A DNA stretch of 64,000 bases from Flavobacteriales bacterium (GCA_018608405.1 JABAZP010000036.1:1-64000), one strand, 5' to 3'; counted from the first letter of the stretch, positions 45,683 to 54,839 are shown. The notes: a model not told the origin generated them from the sequence alone. Made by a program: numbers and translations.

Positions 45683-47461
45683 TTAAAAACAGTACTTATT
45701 TTTTGCAATCATTTTTTCAGCAACTGCTTGCCTGTTTTCCTTAGCGTTTATCGGACCATGTTTGGTAAATCGTTTAATCCCCATTAACATTCCCATTTGC
45801 TCGTCGCCAGAAGCAAAAGCGTTTATTGCGTCTTTTCCATGTTTATGAACTCGATCTGCTGCATCGTAAATGTACGTCTGCATCATTTTTTCTTGCAATT
45901 CATAATTCAATCCCATCGACTTCATTTTTTCAACTCTCAATATCATGGATTCAGTAACATATATTTCCATGGTCATATCGGCAATGTTCATTAATACTTC
46001 TTGCTCTTTCGCCAATGAAGTTGCTAAGGTTTTTGCTGCAGCACCTGCAGTTAATAAAACCGCTTTCTTAAAGTTGGCAACAGTTCTTTTTTCAGCAGCG
46101 TATTCTCCTGAATCATCAAAATCGAAATCTGGAATCTCCATCAATTCCTCTGCTACTTTCATGGCAGGTTCTAAAATGTTTAATTCGCCTTTCATTGCTC
46201 TTTTAAGAATAATGTCAACGGTTAACATTCTATTGATTTCATTCGTTCCTTCGAATATTCTGTTAATTCGAGCATCTCGGTAGGCTCTTTCCATATCTGC
46301 TTCAGCTGAATACCCCATTCCACCATAGATTTGAACACCTTCATCAACCACATAATCTAAGGTTTCAGAACCGTGAACTTTCAACAAAGCACACTCTGCT
46401 GCATACTCTCTTAATCCTTCAAGAGTTGCTGCTTGCTTGTCCATCCCGTCTGCGACATGTGCTTCAATGGTATCTGTAATGTTTTGGCTTAATCTGTATA
46501 ATGCAGACTCTGTTGCAAATGATTTAATCGCCTGCTCAGCCAATTTAAAGCGAATTGCGCCATACTTTGCAATAGGACGACCAAATTGTTCTCTTTCATT
46601 AGCAAAGTTAATAGAACGGCTAATGGCAGCTTTAGATGCCCCTAAAGCCGCACCTGCTAATTTCGCTCGACCAATGTTTAGTATATTCAAGGCAATTTTA
46701 AACCCTTCTTCTCTTTCACCTAATAAGTTTCCCTTCGGAATCTTTACATCATTAAAGAATATTTGTCTTGTAGAAGAGCCTTTAATTCCTAACTTTTTTT
46801 CTTCAGGGTTCATCGTGATTCCAGGCATATCCGCAGTTAAAATAAAGGCAGATAAATTTTCGTCATCTTCAATTTTTGCAAAAACGGTAAGCACGTGTGC
46901 AAAACCACCATTGGTAATCCACATTTTTTGGCCGTTGATAACATAGCTTTCTCCATCTTCTGAAAGAACAGCTTTTGTTTTACCTGAGTTGGCATCCGAT
47001 CCCGAACTTGGCTCCGTTAAACAATAACACCCTTTCCATTCACCACTAGCGAGTTTTGGAATGTAAGTCTGCTTTTGAGACTCATTACCATAATAAAGAA
47101 TTGGTAAGGTTCCAATTCCGGTGTGCGCTGAAAGTGCTACAGCAAATGAATGACCTGCTCCTGTAACTTCTGCGGTTAGCATGGAAGTGACAAAGTTCTT
47201 TCCAAACCCACCTAGCTCTTCTGGCACAGAAATACCACATAGGCCCAATTCTCCGGCTTTGGTAATCTTACTTGCCATCAAACCTTCAGTTAATGCATCC
47301 AATTCATCCAATTCCGGATAGATTTCTTGTTCTAAAAAGTCTTGACAACTCTGAGCAATCATTTTTTGCTCTTCGTCGTATTGCTCAGGAATGAAAATAT
47401 CGTTTGCTGGCGTTTCTTTGATGAGGAATTCTCCTCCCTTTATGATTTTTTTATTGCTCAT
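45683..47461 (-). CDS. acyl-CoA dehydrogenase (long form, VLCAD-like)
   Basis: FAD-dependent first step of fatty-acid beta-oxidation. There are 592 residues from ATG 47461. The normal ACAD core (about 20-410) has CLTEPSSGSDANSGKT, the flavin-site segment GQKMWITNGGFAHV, REQFGRPIAKYGAIRFKLAE and the C-terminal signature IYGGMGYSAEADMERAYRDARINRIFEGTNE given here in overlapping parts. The glutamate in FEGTNE is the expected catalytic base. A helical extension of about 170 residues follows, as in VLCAD/ACAD9 and many Bacteroidetes ACADs. The longer TTG-type start at 47518 would overlap the thiolase gene and is rejected. It is the last gene of the marR-fadB-thiolase-ACAD operon. Confidence 0.93.
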   Translation of the reverse strand: MSNKKIIKGGEFLIKETPANDIFIPEQYDEEQKMIAQSCQDFLEQEIYPELDELDALTEGLMASKITKAGELGLCGISVPEELGGFGKNFVTSMLTAEVTGAGHSFAVALSAHTGIGTLPILYYGNESQKQTYIPKLASGEWKGCYCLTEPSSGSDANSGKTKAVLSEDGESYVINGQKMWITNGGFAHVLTVFAKIEDDENLSAFILTADMPGITMNPEEKKLGIKGSSTRQIFFNDVKIPKGNLLGEREEGFKIALNILNIGRAKLAGAALGASKAAISRSINFANEREQFGRPIAKYGAIRFKLAEQAIKSFATESALYRLSQNITDTIEAHVADGMDKQAATLEGLREYAAECALLKVHGSETLDYVVDEGVQIYGGMGYSAEADMERAYRDARINRIFEGTNEINRMLTVDIILKRAMKGELNILEPAMKVAEELMEIPDFDFDDSGEYAAEKRTVANFKKAVLLTAGAAAKTLATSLAKEQEVLMNIADMTMEIYVTESMILRVEKMKSMGLNYELQEKMMQTYIYDAADRVHKHGKDAINAFASGDEQMGMLMGIKRFTKHGPINAKENRQAVAEKMIAKNKYCF

Positions 47462-47471
47462 CTTGTTCTTT

Positions 47472-48647
47472 TTATAACATTTCAAATATTCCGGCGGCAC
47501 CTTGACCTGTTCCCACACACATGGTGACCATTCCGTATTTTTTATTTCTTTTTTTCAATTCATTAAAGATTTGAACCGACAATTTTGCTCCAGTACATCC
47601 TAAAGGATGACCCAATGAAATTGCACCACCGTTAACGTTCAGTACTTCTGGGTTCAGATCAAGTTCTCTAATAACCGCCAACGACTGAGAGGCAAAGGCT
47701 TCATTTAACTCTATTAAATCAATGTCTTTCAATTGCAAGCCTGCTTGTTTCAATGCTATAGGAATGGCTTTTACCGGACCAATTCCCATAATGCTAGGAT
47801 CTACACCTGCGGTAGCATAAGAGACCATTCTTGCAATTGGTTTTAAATTGTGTCGTTTGACCATCTCTTCAGAAGCGACCATAACAAAGGCTGCACCATC
47901 AGAAGTTTGTGAAGAGTTTCCTGCGGTTACACTTCCACCTTGAGCGAAAACAGGTCGCAGTTTTGCAAGCGCGTCGACAGAAGTTCCTTTTCGTGGTCCT
48001 TCATCTTGATCAAAAGTGAATGACCTTGTTTGTCTCCTTCCGCCTTCGTCTAGGTAAACTTGTTCTACTTCTATCGGAACGATATCATCTTTAAAGGTGC
48101 CGTTTTCATTTGCTTTCAATGCTTTCATGTGCGACTCAAACGCAAATTGATCTTGATCTTCTCTACTTACATTGTATTTGTTGGCCACTTCTTCAGCAGT
48201 TAAGCCCATACCCCAATAGTAGGTAGGATTTTCTTTGGCTACTTTGGCATTTGGCACAATTCTCCAGCCTCCCATAGCGATGGGTGACATGCTTTCAACG
48301 CCGCCGGCAATAATTAAATCACCCATGCCGTTTTTGATTTTAGAATCGGCAATGGCAATGGTCTCTAGTCCTGAAGAGCAGTATCGATTCACGGTCATTC
48401 CAGGAACATCAATCGAGTTAAGGCCCATTAAGGAAGCTAAACGACCTATGTTTAATCCTTGTTCTGCTTCAGGTGTTGCGTTTCCAACAATTACATCATC
48501 AATTTCTTGAGGGGTAATACTTGGATTAGTTTTCATTAAATGCTGAATAACATTTGCAGCCAAATCATCTGGTCTGGTAAATCGAAGTGAACCTCGGCCT
48601 GACTTTCCGACTGCTGTTCTGTATCCTGCTACTATATATGTGTTCAT
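47472..48647 (-). CDS. fadA: acetyl-CoA acyltransferase (3-ketoacyl-CoA thiolase)
   Basis: The thiolytic last step of beta-oxidation, releasing acetyl-CoA. The 391-residue protein carries the nucleophilic cysteine in NRYCSSGLETIA (about residue 90), the GGVESMS motif, NEAFASQSLAV, GGAISLGHPLGCTGAK (catalytic His) and the second catalytic cysteine in MCVGTGQGAAGIFEML. It is 10 bases upstream of the acyl-CoA dehydrogenase and about 100 bases downstream of the fadB-like gene. A large AT-rich hairpin sits in that gap. fadA is used as a functional symbol; degradative rather than biosynthetic thiolase is inferred from context. Confidence 0.92.
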   Translation of the reverse strand: MNTYIVAGYRTAVGKSGRGSLRFTRPDDLAANVIQHLMKTNPSITPQEIDDVIVGNATPEAEQGLNIGRLASLMGLNSIDVPGMTVNRYCSSGLETIAIADSKIKNGMGDLIIAGGVESMSPIAMGGWRIVPNAKVAKENPTYYWGMGLTAEEVANKYNVSREDQDQFAFESHMKALKANENGTFKDDIVPIEVEQVYLDEGGRRQTRSFTFDQDEGPRKGTSVDALAKLRPVFAQGGSVTAGNSSQTSDGAAFVMVASEEMVKRHNLKPIARMVSYATAGVDPSIMGIGPVKAIPIALKQAGLQLKDIDLIELNEAFASQSLAVIRELDLNPEVLNVNGGAISLGHPLGCTGAKLSVQIFNELKKRNKKYGMVTMCVGTGQGAAGIFEML

Positions 48648-48669
48648 CTATTTAGTTTTTAATCTAGAA

Positions 48670-48725
48670 TTTTTAATCTTTAATTAATTACACTGAACTA
48701 GTCATCAATAATTAAAGATTAAAAA
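48670..48725. repeat. 17-bp perfect inverted repeat inside the fad operon
   Basis: TTTTTAATCTTTAATTA at 48670-48686 is exactly complementary to 48709-48725, with a 22-base loop. A partial extra copy of the arm (TTTTTAATCT) begins near 48656. It lies between the fadB-like and thiolase genes and contains almost no G or C and no T-run suited to termination. Confidence 0.9.
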
Positions 48726-48746
48726 CTGATAATTAATATTTAAGAG

Positions 48747-51155
48747 TTAATTGCGAAGTACTTTTCCTTTGGTTACCATGCTTTGTAATCGTTGCAATGT
48801 TTTTTTCTTCGTGCACAGCTCAACAAAAGCTTTTCTTTCTAAATCTAAAAGGTAGCGCTCTGAAACTTCTGTAATTTCCGATAAGTCGCCACCGGCAAGG
48901 ACGTATCCTAATTTCTCAGATATAAACTGATCGTGCTCCGAAATGTAATTGCCACTCTTCATGGAATTAGCTCCTACGTAAACAATACCAAGTGCTTCTT
49001 GACCTAAGACTTTAATGTCCGTTCGCTCAATTGGTTTTGTGTATCCTTTATCGGCTAATTCAAGCGCCGCTTTTTTAGCACGGGTTAATTGAAGTTCGCG
49101 ACTTACAATTACTTCATCTATTCCTCTTCTTAGGTAACCTAATTCAAATGCTTCTTCACCACTGGTAGCTACTTGAGCTTGGCCTATGGTTAAAAATCGT
49201 TGTCTAAATGCATTAATTCTAATATCACCCTCTTTTAATTCGTCTGCTAATCGAAGAGCAAACTCTTTAGAGCCGCCACCGCCTGGAATTACTCCAACTC
49301 CAAACTCTACTAATCCCATGTAAGTTTCAGCATGAGCAATTACTTTGTCGGCATGCATAGAAAGTTCGCAACCTCCGCCAAGTGCCATCTGGTGTGTAGC
49401 AACTACAACTGGTATAGAGGAGTAACGCACACGCATCATGGTGTTCTGAAATTGCTTAATGGCAAAATTGAGTTCATCGTACTCTTGTTCAACGGCCATC
49501 ATGAAAATCATACCAACGTTAGCGCCTGCAGAGAAATTTCCACCGGTATTGTAAACAACTAAACCTTCATATTCTTTTTCGGCAAGGTCAATTGCTTTGT
49601 TAATTGCAGTAATTGTCCCTGCTCCAATGGTGTTCATCTTTGAGTGAAAATCTAAGTTTAATATACCGTCTCCTAAATCAACTATCGTTGCATCGTTGTT
49701 CTTCCAAACGGTGTGCTCAGATCGTAAATTATCTAAAACAACAAGCTTTTCTGTACCCGGAATTCCTTTGTACGATTTGGAAGGGATGTCGTAATAAAGT
49801 TTGGTGCCTTTTTCTACCTTATAAAAAGAATCACAACCTGCTGCTAACATTTCTTCAATCCATGGAGCAATTTCTTTCCCCATTTCTTTCATCTGACCAA
49901 CAACTGTTGATACGCCTAATGCGTCCCAACTTTCAAAGGGACCTAATTGCCAACCGAAACCGGCTTTTACACCATCATCTAACCGAAATAATTCATCTGA
50001 AATTTCAGGAATTCGGAACGATACATAGCTGAACAAATCTGTGAAGGTGGTTCTGTAAAACTCTCCGCCTTTGTCTTTATGGTTAAATAAAACTCTTGTT
50101 TTCTCAGCTAAATCATCTATTTCTCTCGCCTTACCGATAGAGTCGAATTTAACTTTCTTTTGAGAGTTATATTCTAGTGTTTTTAAGTCAAGTGATAGAA
50201 TTTCACTTTTACCATCCTCTCCTTTAATCTTTTTATAAAAACCTTGACCGCTTTTTGATCCTAGCCAATTTTCATCGACCATGTGTTTCACGTAAGACGG
50301 TATTTCGAACGCAGCTTTTTTCTCGTCGTTTGGACAGTTTTCCGCAACACCATTCGCTACGTGAACTAATGTATCCAACCCTACAACATCACAAGTTCTG
50401 AAAGTCGCAGATTTTGGTCGGCCAAGCACAGGACCAGTTAACTTGTCTACCTCTTCAACTGTTAATCCCATCTCTTTTACCGTGTGGAATAAAGACATGA
50501 TGGAAAATACACCAATCCTGTTGGCAATGAATGCCGGTGTATCTTTTGCTAATACAGTTTTTTTACCAAGGTAGGTTCTACCATAGTCTAGCATGAACTC
50601 CACTAATTCTGGGTTCGTTTTCGAACTAGGAATTATTTCCAATAGTTCTAGGTATCGTGGAGGATTGAAAAAATGTGTTCCGAAGAAGTTCGTTTGAAAA
50701 TCTTCTGACCTGCCCTCAAGCATTGATTCAATAGGTATGCCTGAAGTATTGGACGAAATAATGGTTCCTTCCTTTCTACATTTCTCTACCTTTTCAAATA
50801 CTACTTTCTTAATATCAAGGCGCTCTACTACCACTTCAATCACCCAGTCAGCTTCTGAAATTTTCTCCAAATCATCGTCAAAGTTTCCAAGTGAAACTCG
50901 GTTGGCAAACTTCTTAGAGTACAATGGAGCAGGGGAGGACTTAATCGCAGTTGTGAACGCCTCGTTCACAATTCTATTCCTCACCGCTTTGTCTTCCAAT
51001 GTTAGTTTCTTCGCTTTTTCTTCGTCGTTTAATTCTCTAGGAACGATATCTAGTAGTAAAACTTCTAGACCGATGTTAGCGAAATGACATGCAATTCTAG
51101 ACCCCATAATTCCAGAGCCCAAAACGGCAACTTTTTTAATTCTTCTTTTACTCAT
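48747..51155 (-). CDS. bifunctional 3-hydroxyacyl-CoA dehydrogenase/enoyl-CoA hydratase
   Basis: 802 residues catalysing the two middle beta-oxidation steps. The order of domains is dehydrogenase first, unlike E. coli FadB: an NAD-binding Rossmann motif VAVLGSGIMGSRIACHFANIGLEV at the N-terminus (cited in parts), SSNTSGIPI, GTHFFNPPRYLELLEII (catalytic His), and KDTPAFIANRIGVF. A second dehydrogenase C domain follows, then an enoyl-CoA hydratase domain (about 490-700) with NFSAGANVGM, ALGGGCELSMHADK and GVGVIPGGGG. The ATG at 51155 is preferred; a GTG one codon earlier is possible. The marR stop is 3 bases upstream, so translation is coupled. Confidence 0.93.
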   Translation of the reverse strand: MSKRRIKKVAVLGSGIMGSRIACHFANIGLEVLLLDIVPRELNDEEKAKKLTLEDKAVRNRIVNEAFTTAIKSSPAPLYSKKFANRVSLGNFDDDLEKISEADWVIEVVVERLDIKKVVFEKVEKCRKEGTIISSNTSGIPIESMLEGRSEDFQTNFFGTHFFNPPRYLELLEIIPSSKTNPELVEFMLDYGRTYLGKKTVLAKDTPAFIANRIGVFSIMSLFHTVKEMGLTVEEVDKLTGPVLGRPKSATFRTCDVVGLDTLVHVANGVAENCPNDEKKAAFEIPSYVKHMVDENWLGSKSGQGFYKKIKGEDGKSEILSLDLKTLEYNSQKKVKFDSIGKAREIDDLAEKTRVLFNHKDKGGEFYRTTFTDLFSYVSFRIPEISDELFRLDDGVKAGFGWQLGPFESWDALGVSTVVGQMKEMGKEIAPWIEEMLAAGCDSFYKVEKGTKLYYDIPSKSYKGIPGTEKLVVLDNLRSEHTVWKNNDATIVDLGDGILNLDFHSKMNTIGAGTITAINKAIDLAEKEYEGLVVYNTGGNFSAGANVGMIFMMAVEQEYDELNFAIKQFQNTMMRVRYSSIPVVVATHQMALGGGCELSMHADKVIAHAETYMGLVEFGVGVIPGGGGSKEFALRLADELKEGDIRINAFRQRFLTIGQAQVATSGEEAFELGYLRRGIDEVIVSRELQLTRAKKAALELADKGYTKPIERTDIKVLGQEALGIVYVGANSMKSGNYISEHDQFISEKLGYVLAGGDLSEITEVSERYLLDLERKAFVELCTKKKTLQRLQSMVTKGKVLRN

Positions 51156-51158
51156 CAC

Positions 51159-51602
51159 TTATTTGAGTTTTAAATTTTTATATTCTTCTGTTATTTCTGT
51201 TATTGACTGCATTGTATCAAAGTATTTTTTCAAATCACTTTTGTCTATGCGATCAATCATGTATTCGTTAAATTCAATTACTACTTTACGTGCAATCTTC
51301 TTTTTCTCTTCCCCTTTTTTGGTCAAATGAATTTTTACAGACCTCCCGTCGTTTCCGCACTTCTTCTTGTAAATCAAATCGTCGCTTTCCATTTTTTTGA
51401 GCATTCTGCTCAAGCTAGTAGCTTTCATTCCCATCAATGGAGCAATTCGAGTTGCTGCAATTCCTTGTGTGGAATCAATATTTAGTAATGCGTAACCTGT
51501 GGCTTGTGTTAAATCAAATTCCTGCGCAATTTGGTTGTACAAATTAGAAATAGAATGCCAAAGGAACTTAACATGATAATCAACTGTTTCTGCAGGTTTC
51601 AT
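51159..51602 (-). CDS. MarR-family transcriptional regulator of the fad operon
   Basis: 147-residue winged-helix regulator: N-terminal dimerisation helix, then the helix-turn-helix and wing (QGIAATRIAPLMGMKATSLSRMLKKMESDDLIYKK and GNDGRSVKIHLTKKGEEKK, cited in parts). It is the first gene of the beta-oxidation operon and should bind a fatty-acyl-CoA or similar effector, relieving repression. That it controls its own operon is inferred from position and from the dyad at 51637-51656 in its promoter. Confidence 0.9.
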   Translation of the reverse strand: MKPAETVDYHVKFLWHSISNLYNQIAQEFDLTQATGYALLNIDSTQGIAATRIAPLMGMKATSLSRMLKKMESDDLIYKKKCGNDGRSVKIHLTKKGEEKKKIARKVVIEFNEYMIDRIDKSDLKKYFDTMQSITEITEEYKNLKLK

Positions 51603-51623
51603 TTGTTTTTATTAATTCTCTTT

Positions 51624-51631
51624 CAAAAATA
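51624..51631 (-). promoter_or_regulatory. -7 element of marR/fad operon promoter
   Basis: Minus strand TATTTTTG matches TAnnTTTG exactly, about 22 bases before the marR ATG. The -33 position falls inside or beside the dyad at 51637-51656, and no good TTG is present there, which suggests a weak or regulated promoter. Confidence 0.6.
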
Positions 51632-51636
51632 GCTAT

Positions 51637-51656
51637 TTATTATGCATGCATAGTAA
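51637..51656. promoter_or_regulatory. candidate MarR operator
   Basis: TTATTATGCATGCATAGTAA is a 20-bp dyad with a single mismatch per half and a perfect 12-bp core (TATGCATGCATA). It sits in the spacer/-33 region of the leftward marR promoter and of the rightward promoter at 51666-51673. MarR proteins usually bind dyads of this length overlapping their own promoter. The assignment is inference. Confidence 0.6.
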
Positions 51657-51665
51657 AAAAATTTG

Positions 51666-51673
51666 TACTTTTG
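51666..51673 (+). promoter_or_regulatory. -7 element of divergent promoter
   Basis: Plus-strand TACTTTTG matches TAnnTTTG exactly. No open frame follows; instead a short hairpin and a terminator-like structure follow, which suggests transcription of a small RNA. Confidence 0.55.
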
Positions 51674-51677
51674 TCCT

Positions 51678-51748
51678 AACAAGAGGTAGTAGACTTGTTG
51701 ATTGGTTAGTAATTGAAGCAGAAAGGAGTTCGTAAGAGCTCCTTTTTG
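51678..51748 (+). ncRNA. putative small RNA divergent from marR
   Basis: Starting a few bases after the TACTTTTG element, the transcript would begin with hairpin AACAAG/CTTGTT (51678-51683 and 51694-51699). A single-stranded A/G/T-rich middle follows, then a terminator stem AAAGGAG/CTCCTTT (51722-51728 and 51739-51745) with a short T-run. There is no ribosome start or frame of useful length. It could instead be a leftover transcribed leader or a chance arrangement. The family is not recognised. Confidence 0.45.
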
Positions 51749-51842
51749 TGTTTTATACCTATGAGAAAACAACTGCTTAAAGTTTAATTTCATTTTGGGT
51801 TGAAGGTGTGTTTAGCGAAAAATGCTACCTAATTTATAAGAC
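51749..51842. other. intergenic remainder before M16 terminator
   Basis: AT-rich sequence between the putative small RNA and the terminator of the M16 peptidase gene. No frame, promoter match or repeat was recognised here. Confidence 0.4.
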
Positions 51843-51882
51843 AAAAAAATCCCTCAAGTGCAACTTGCGCTTGAGGGATTTT
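51843..51882 (-). terminator. terminator of the M16 peptidase gene
   Basis: AAAATCCCTCAAG pairs with CTTGAGGGATTTT; read on the minus strand it is followed by TTT. It lies 20 bases after the peptidase stop and could also stop rightward transcription. Confidence 0.85.
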
Positions 51883-51902
51883 AATTGAAGTAAGTTTTTG
51901 AT

Positions 51903-54839
51903 TTAGTAACCGAAAACGTCTTCTAAAGATAATGTTTCTACTGGGCCATATTTTGCAAGGGCGTCCATGTTTAAACCTTCTTTTTTACCAATTACCATAA
52001 TGTTATATTCGCCATCTTGAATGTACTTTTGGTGGAAAGCTTTCAGGTCTTCCATTGTCATGTTCGGAATGGCATCGTAAATGTCTTTTCTCAAATCACG
52101 ATTTACGCCTCTCTTTAAAGCTGTCTCGTAATTGAAAATTTTAGAAGCTTTTGTAATTCTCTCCGTTCTAATTTTCTCTATTGCAGCTTTCTTAGCTAAT
52201 TCAAAACTCTTTTCAGATTCCGGCATGTTGTTTAATAAATCTGTCATTCCAGTCATAGCTTCGGCAAGCTTGTCAGCTTGTGTGCCGATGTAGGCCATGG
52301 TGTAGTGAGATTTAGAAGAATCGCTAGGCGAACGGTAAACAGAATAAACAGAATAAGCCAAAGCTTTTGATTCTCTCATTTCTTGGAAAACAATTGAACC
52401 CATTCCTCCACCAAAATACTCGTTAAAGATAGCCGCTGCAGCAACCGTTTCTGGATTGTACATTTCTTTCTTAGACAGCATCATGATCTCAGCTTGCTTC
52501 ATGTCATAATCTACCACATAAACTTTCGTTCCTTCATTTTCTTGCTCTACGAACTCTTTTCCTGAAGGAATTTCTTTCATGTTTTCAGGCATTCTGTGGT
52601 TCTCGTTCAGAGCTGCAACTAGTTCTTCTTCAGACTTAGGGCCAAAATAAAGCACTCGGTGCTCGTAGTTGGTTAAATCCTTGATAATTGCAACTAGTTC
52701 GTCTGCTGTCAAGTTGTTTAATTCTTCTTCGGTAAGTATATTCTTGAAAGGAGAGTTTTCGCCATATTGAGCGTAAGACTGCATGGCTCCAAAAAGGATG
52801 TTTCCTTTGTTCAACTTAGCATCAGATCTAGCTTTTAACACATTTGAAATCATGTTTTTTAATGCTTCTTCTTCTGGAGCTGCATTGGCTAAAAGGTGCT
52901 CGAATAGCTTGATTCCTTTGTCAAAGTTCTCATCTAAGCCATCCATGATTACGTATGATCTTTCATCACTAGCAAAAACGCTAAACTCACAGCCAATCTT
53001 GTAAAATTCTTGCTGAATTTCAGAAGGAGAGTATTTGTCAGTTCCTAAGAATTTTAAATAATCCAATGCTAAATCAACTTTAGAGTTGTTGTTTTTACCC
53101 ATATCGAAAAGGTAGTACAAGCTAAACAAACCGTTGGTTTCGTTTTTAACCGTTCTAACAGTTGCACCATTTGCTAATTCCGTTTCGTTAATGTCTTTTT
53201 CATAATCCAAGAATCGAGGTTGAATTGGATCAAACTTCATTCCTGTTAAATTGGTCAAAAATGGTGAAGCATCTTCTCTGTTTACATTTACCGGAGTAAT
53301 TTCAGGTTTAACAACAGTAACGTCATTCGCTTTTTCTCCATTCTTTTTGTAAACCGCTACGTAATTATCGTTGTAGTTTTCTTTTGCAAATTTCATGATG
53401 TCTTCTTTGCTGAATTTCTTCAAGGCATCAATTTCGTTTACAGCTTCTTCCCAATCTCTTCTCTGAACAAAGGCATCCACCGTCATGCTCGTTCTACCTC
53501 TATTATTATCAAACTGTCTTACTCTTCCCAGCTTTAAATCATTAATACAAGCTTCAGGTAACCAATCGGGAAATGCTCCTGCTTTCAAGCTATCAATCTG
53601 AGCCAATAAAAGATCTTTCACTTCTTCAAGCGTTTGTCCTTGTTTTGGGCTTCCTGTAAGCATGTGCGCCGAGTAGTCTGTCAACACGTAAGTAAATGAA
53701 CTAGCTCTTTGAACTGCTTGTGCTTGATTTAAGTTTAGGTCGATAATACCGGCTGTCGAATTCGCTAAAATCATGTCACACAATTGAATCATTTGAGATT
53801 CGCGAGTGTCAACTCCATCAAAACGGTAGGCCATGTACATAAACTCTGCATCAGGACCTGTTACTTCCTTAATAATAGGAGATGTAATTGGAGTCTCTTG
53901 AGCTACCTCAAAGGTTGGAACCTCTTTCGATTCGAAAGAACCAAAGTTCTTCTTAATCATCACAATCACGCTGTCAGGATTAAAATCTCCTGCTAAACAA
54001 ATGGCCATGTTATTAGGCACATAGTACGTGTTGAAATACTTTTTGATTTCCGTTAAAGAAGGGTTTTTCAAGTGATCAATTGTACCAATAGTCGTTTGCT
54101 GACCGTACTGGTGATTGGGAAAAAGATTACTCATCAGTGTTTCGAAAGTAATGCTTCCATCACTATCTAAACTTCTGTTTTTTTCTTCATACACAGCTTC
54201 TAGCTCCGTGTGAAATAGCCTTAGTTGAGGACTTCTAAAACGTTCAGCTTCTAAGGTTAACCACTTTTCTAATTGATTGGTAGGGATGTCATTAATATAA
54301 ACTGTTTCTTCTTGAGAAGTATAGGCGTTTGTTCCTTTAGCTCCCATTTCGGAAACCATCTTATCGTACTCGTTTGCAATGGCAAAAGTAGATGCTACTT
54401 GAGAAACACTGTCAATCTGAGCGTACAAGTCTTTCCTTGCTACCTCATCAGTGGTTCCTCTATACACTTCGTATAAGCTATCAATTTGGTCCAATAGTGG
54501 ACCTTCTTTTGAAAAGTCCGTAGTACCATAAACGTCGGTACCTTTAAACAACATGTGCTCTAAGTAGTGAGCCAAACCCGTTGCAGTAGCAGGGTCATTT
54601 TTACTTCCTGCCCTAACGGCAATTGAAGTTTGAACTCTTGGAGCTTCTTCATTTACAGAGAGGTATACTTTAAGACCGTTGTCTAGCGTATAAATACGAG
54701 TGTTTGTAGGGTCATTTTCAACAGTTTCGTAAGCTTTGTCGCTTGTTGCAGAATCTGTTGTTCCTCCGCCTCCACATGCAACCATAAATAATAGGGCTGA
54801 TGCAGCAATAGAGCTTGCTAAGATTGAATTAATTTTCAT
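51903..54839 (-). CDS. M16-family zinc metallopeptidase lipoprotein
   Basis: The 978-residue protein has a lipoprotein signal with lipobox MVAC (about residue 21) and a glycine-rich tether. The N-terminal M16 half has the inverted zinc motif HYLEH (in GLAHYLEHMLFKGT, about residue 88) and the downstream glutamate in LTLEAERF / ELEAVYEEKNR (about 175). The usual non-catalytic M16-C domains follow (second half about 510-978, with FNEYFGGGMGSIVFQEMRESKALAYSVYS quoted in part). Pitrilysin-like clamshell peptidases cleave oligopeptides. This one is probably anchored at the periplasmic membrane face. It is monocistronic with its own terminator. Confidence 0.92.
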   Translation of the reverse strand: MKINSILASSIAASALLFMVACGGGGTTDSATSDKAYETVENDPTNTRIYTLDNGLKVYLSVNEEAPRVQTSIAVRAGSKNDPATATGLAHYLEHMLFKGTDVYGTTDFSKEGPLLDQIDSLYEVYRGTTDEVARKDLYAQIDSVSQVASTFAIANEYDKMVSEMGAKGTNAYTSQEETVYINDIPTNQLEKWLTLEAERFRSPQLRLFHTELEAVYEEKNRSLDSDGSITFETLMSNLFPNHQYGQQTTIGTIDHLKNPSLTEIKKYFNTYYVPNNMAICLAGDFNPDSVIVMIKKNFGSFESKEVPTFEVAQETPITSPIIKEVTGPDAEFMYMAYRFDGVDTRESQMIQLCDMILANSTAGIIDLNLNQAQAVQRASSFTYVLTDYSAHMLTGSPKQGQTLEEVKDLLLAQIDSLKAGAFPDWLPEACINDLKLGRVRQFDNNRGRTSMTVDAFVQRRDWEEAVNEIDALKKFSKEDIMKFAKENYNDNYVAVYKKNGEKANDVTVVKPEITPVNVNREDASPFLTNLTGMKFDPIQPRFLDYEKDINETELANGATVRTVKNETNGLFSLYYLFDMGKNNNSKVDLALDYLKFLGTDKYSPSEIQQEFYKIGCEFSVFASDERSYVIMDGLDENFDKGIKLFEHLLANAAPEEEALKNMISNVLKARSDAKLNKGNILFGAMQSYAQYGENSPFKNILTEEELNNLTADELVAIIKDLTNYEHRVLYFGPKSEEELVAALNENHRMPENMKEIPSGKEFVEQENEGTKVYVVDYDMKQAEIMMLSKKEMYNPETVAAAAIFNEYFGGGMGSIVFQEMRESKALAYSVYSVYRSPSDSSKSHYTMAYIGTQADKLAEAMTGMTDLLNNMPESEKSFELAKKAAIEKIRTERITKASKIFNYETALKRGVNRDLRKDIYDAIPNMTMEDLKAFHQKYIQDGEYNIMVIGKKEGLNMDALAKYGPVETLSLEDVFGY

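Noticed and set aside
46437-46946. 169-codon plus-strand open frame
   Set aside because: It is entirely antisense to the acyl-CoA dehydrogenase gene, whose domain signatures are unmistakable; the frame has no motif of its own.
47462-47518. Longer start for the acyl-CoA dehydrogenase
   Set aside because: It would overlap the thiolase C-terminus; ATG 47461 gives a normal N-terminus and 10-base spacing.
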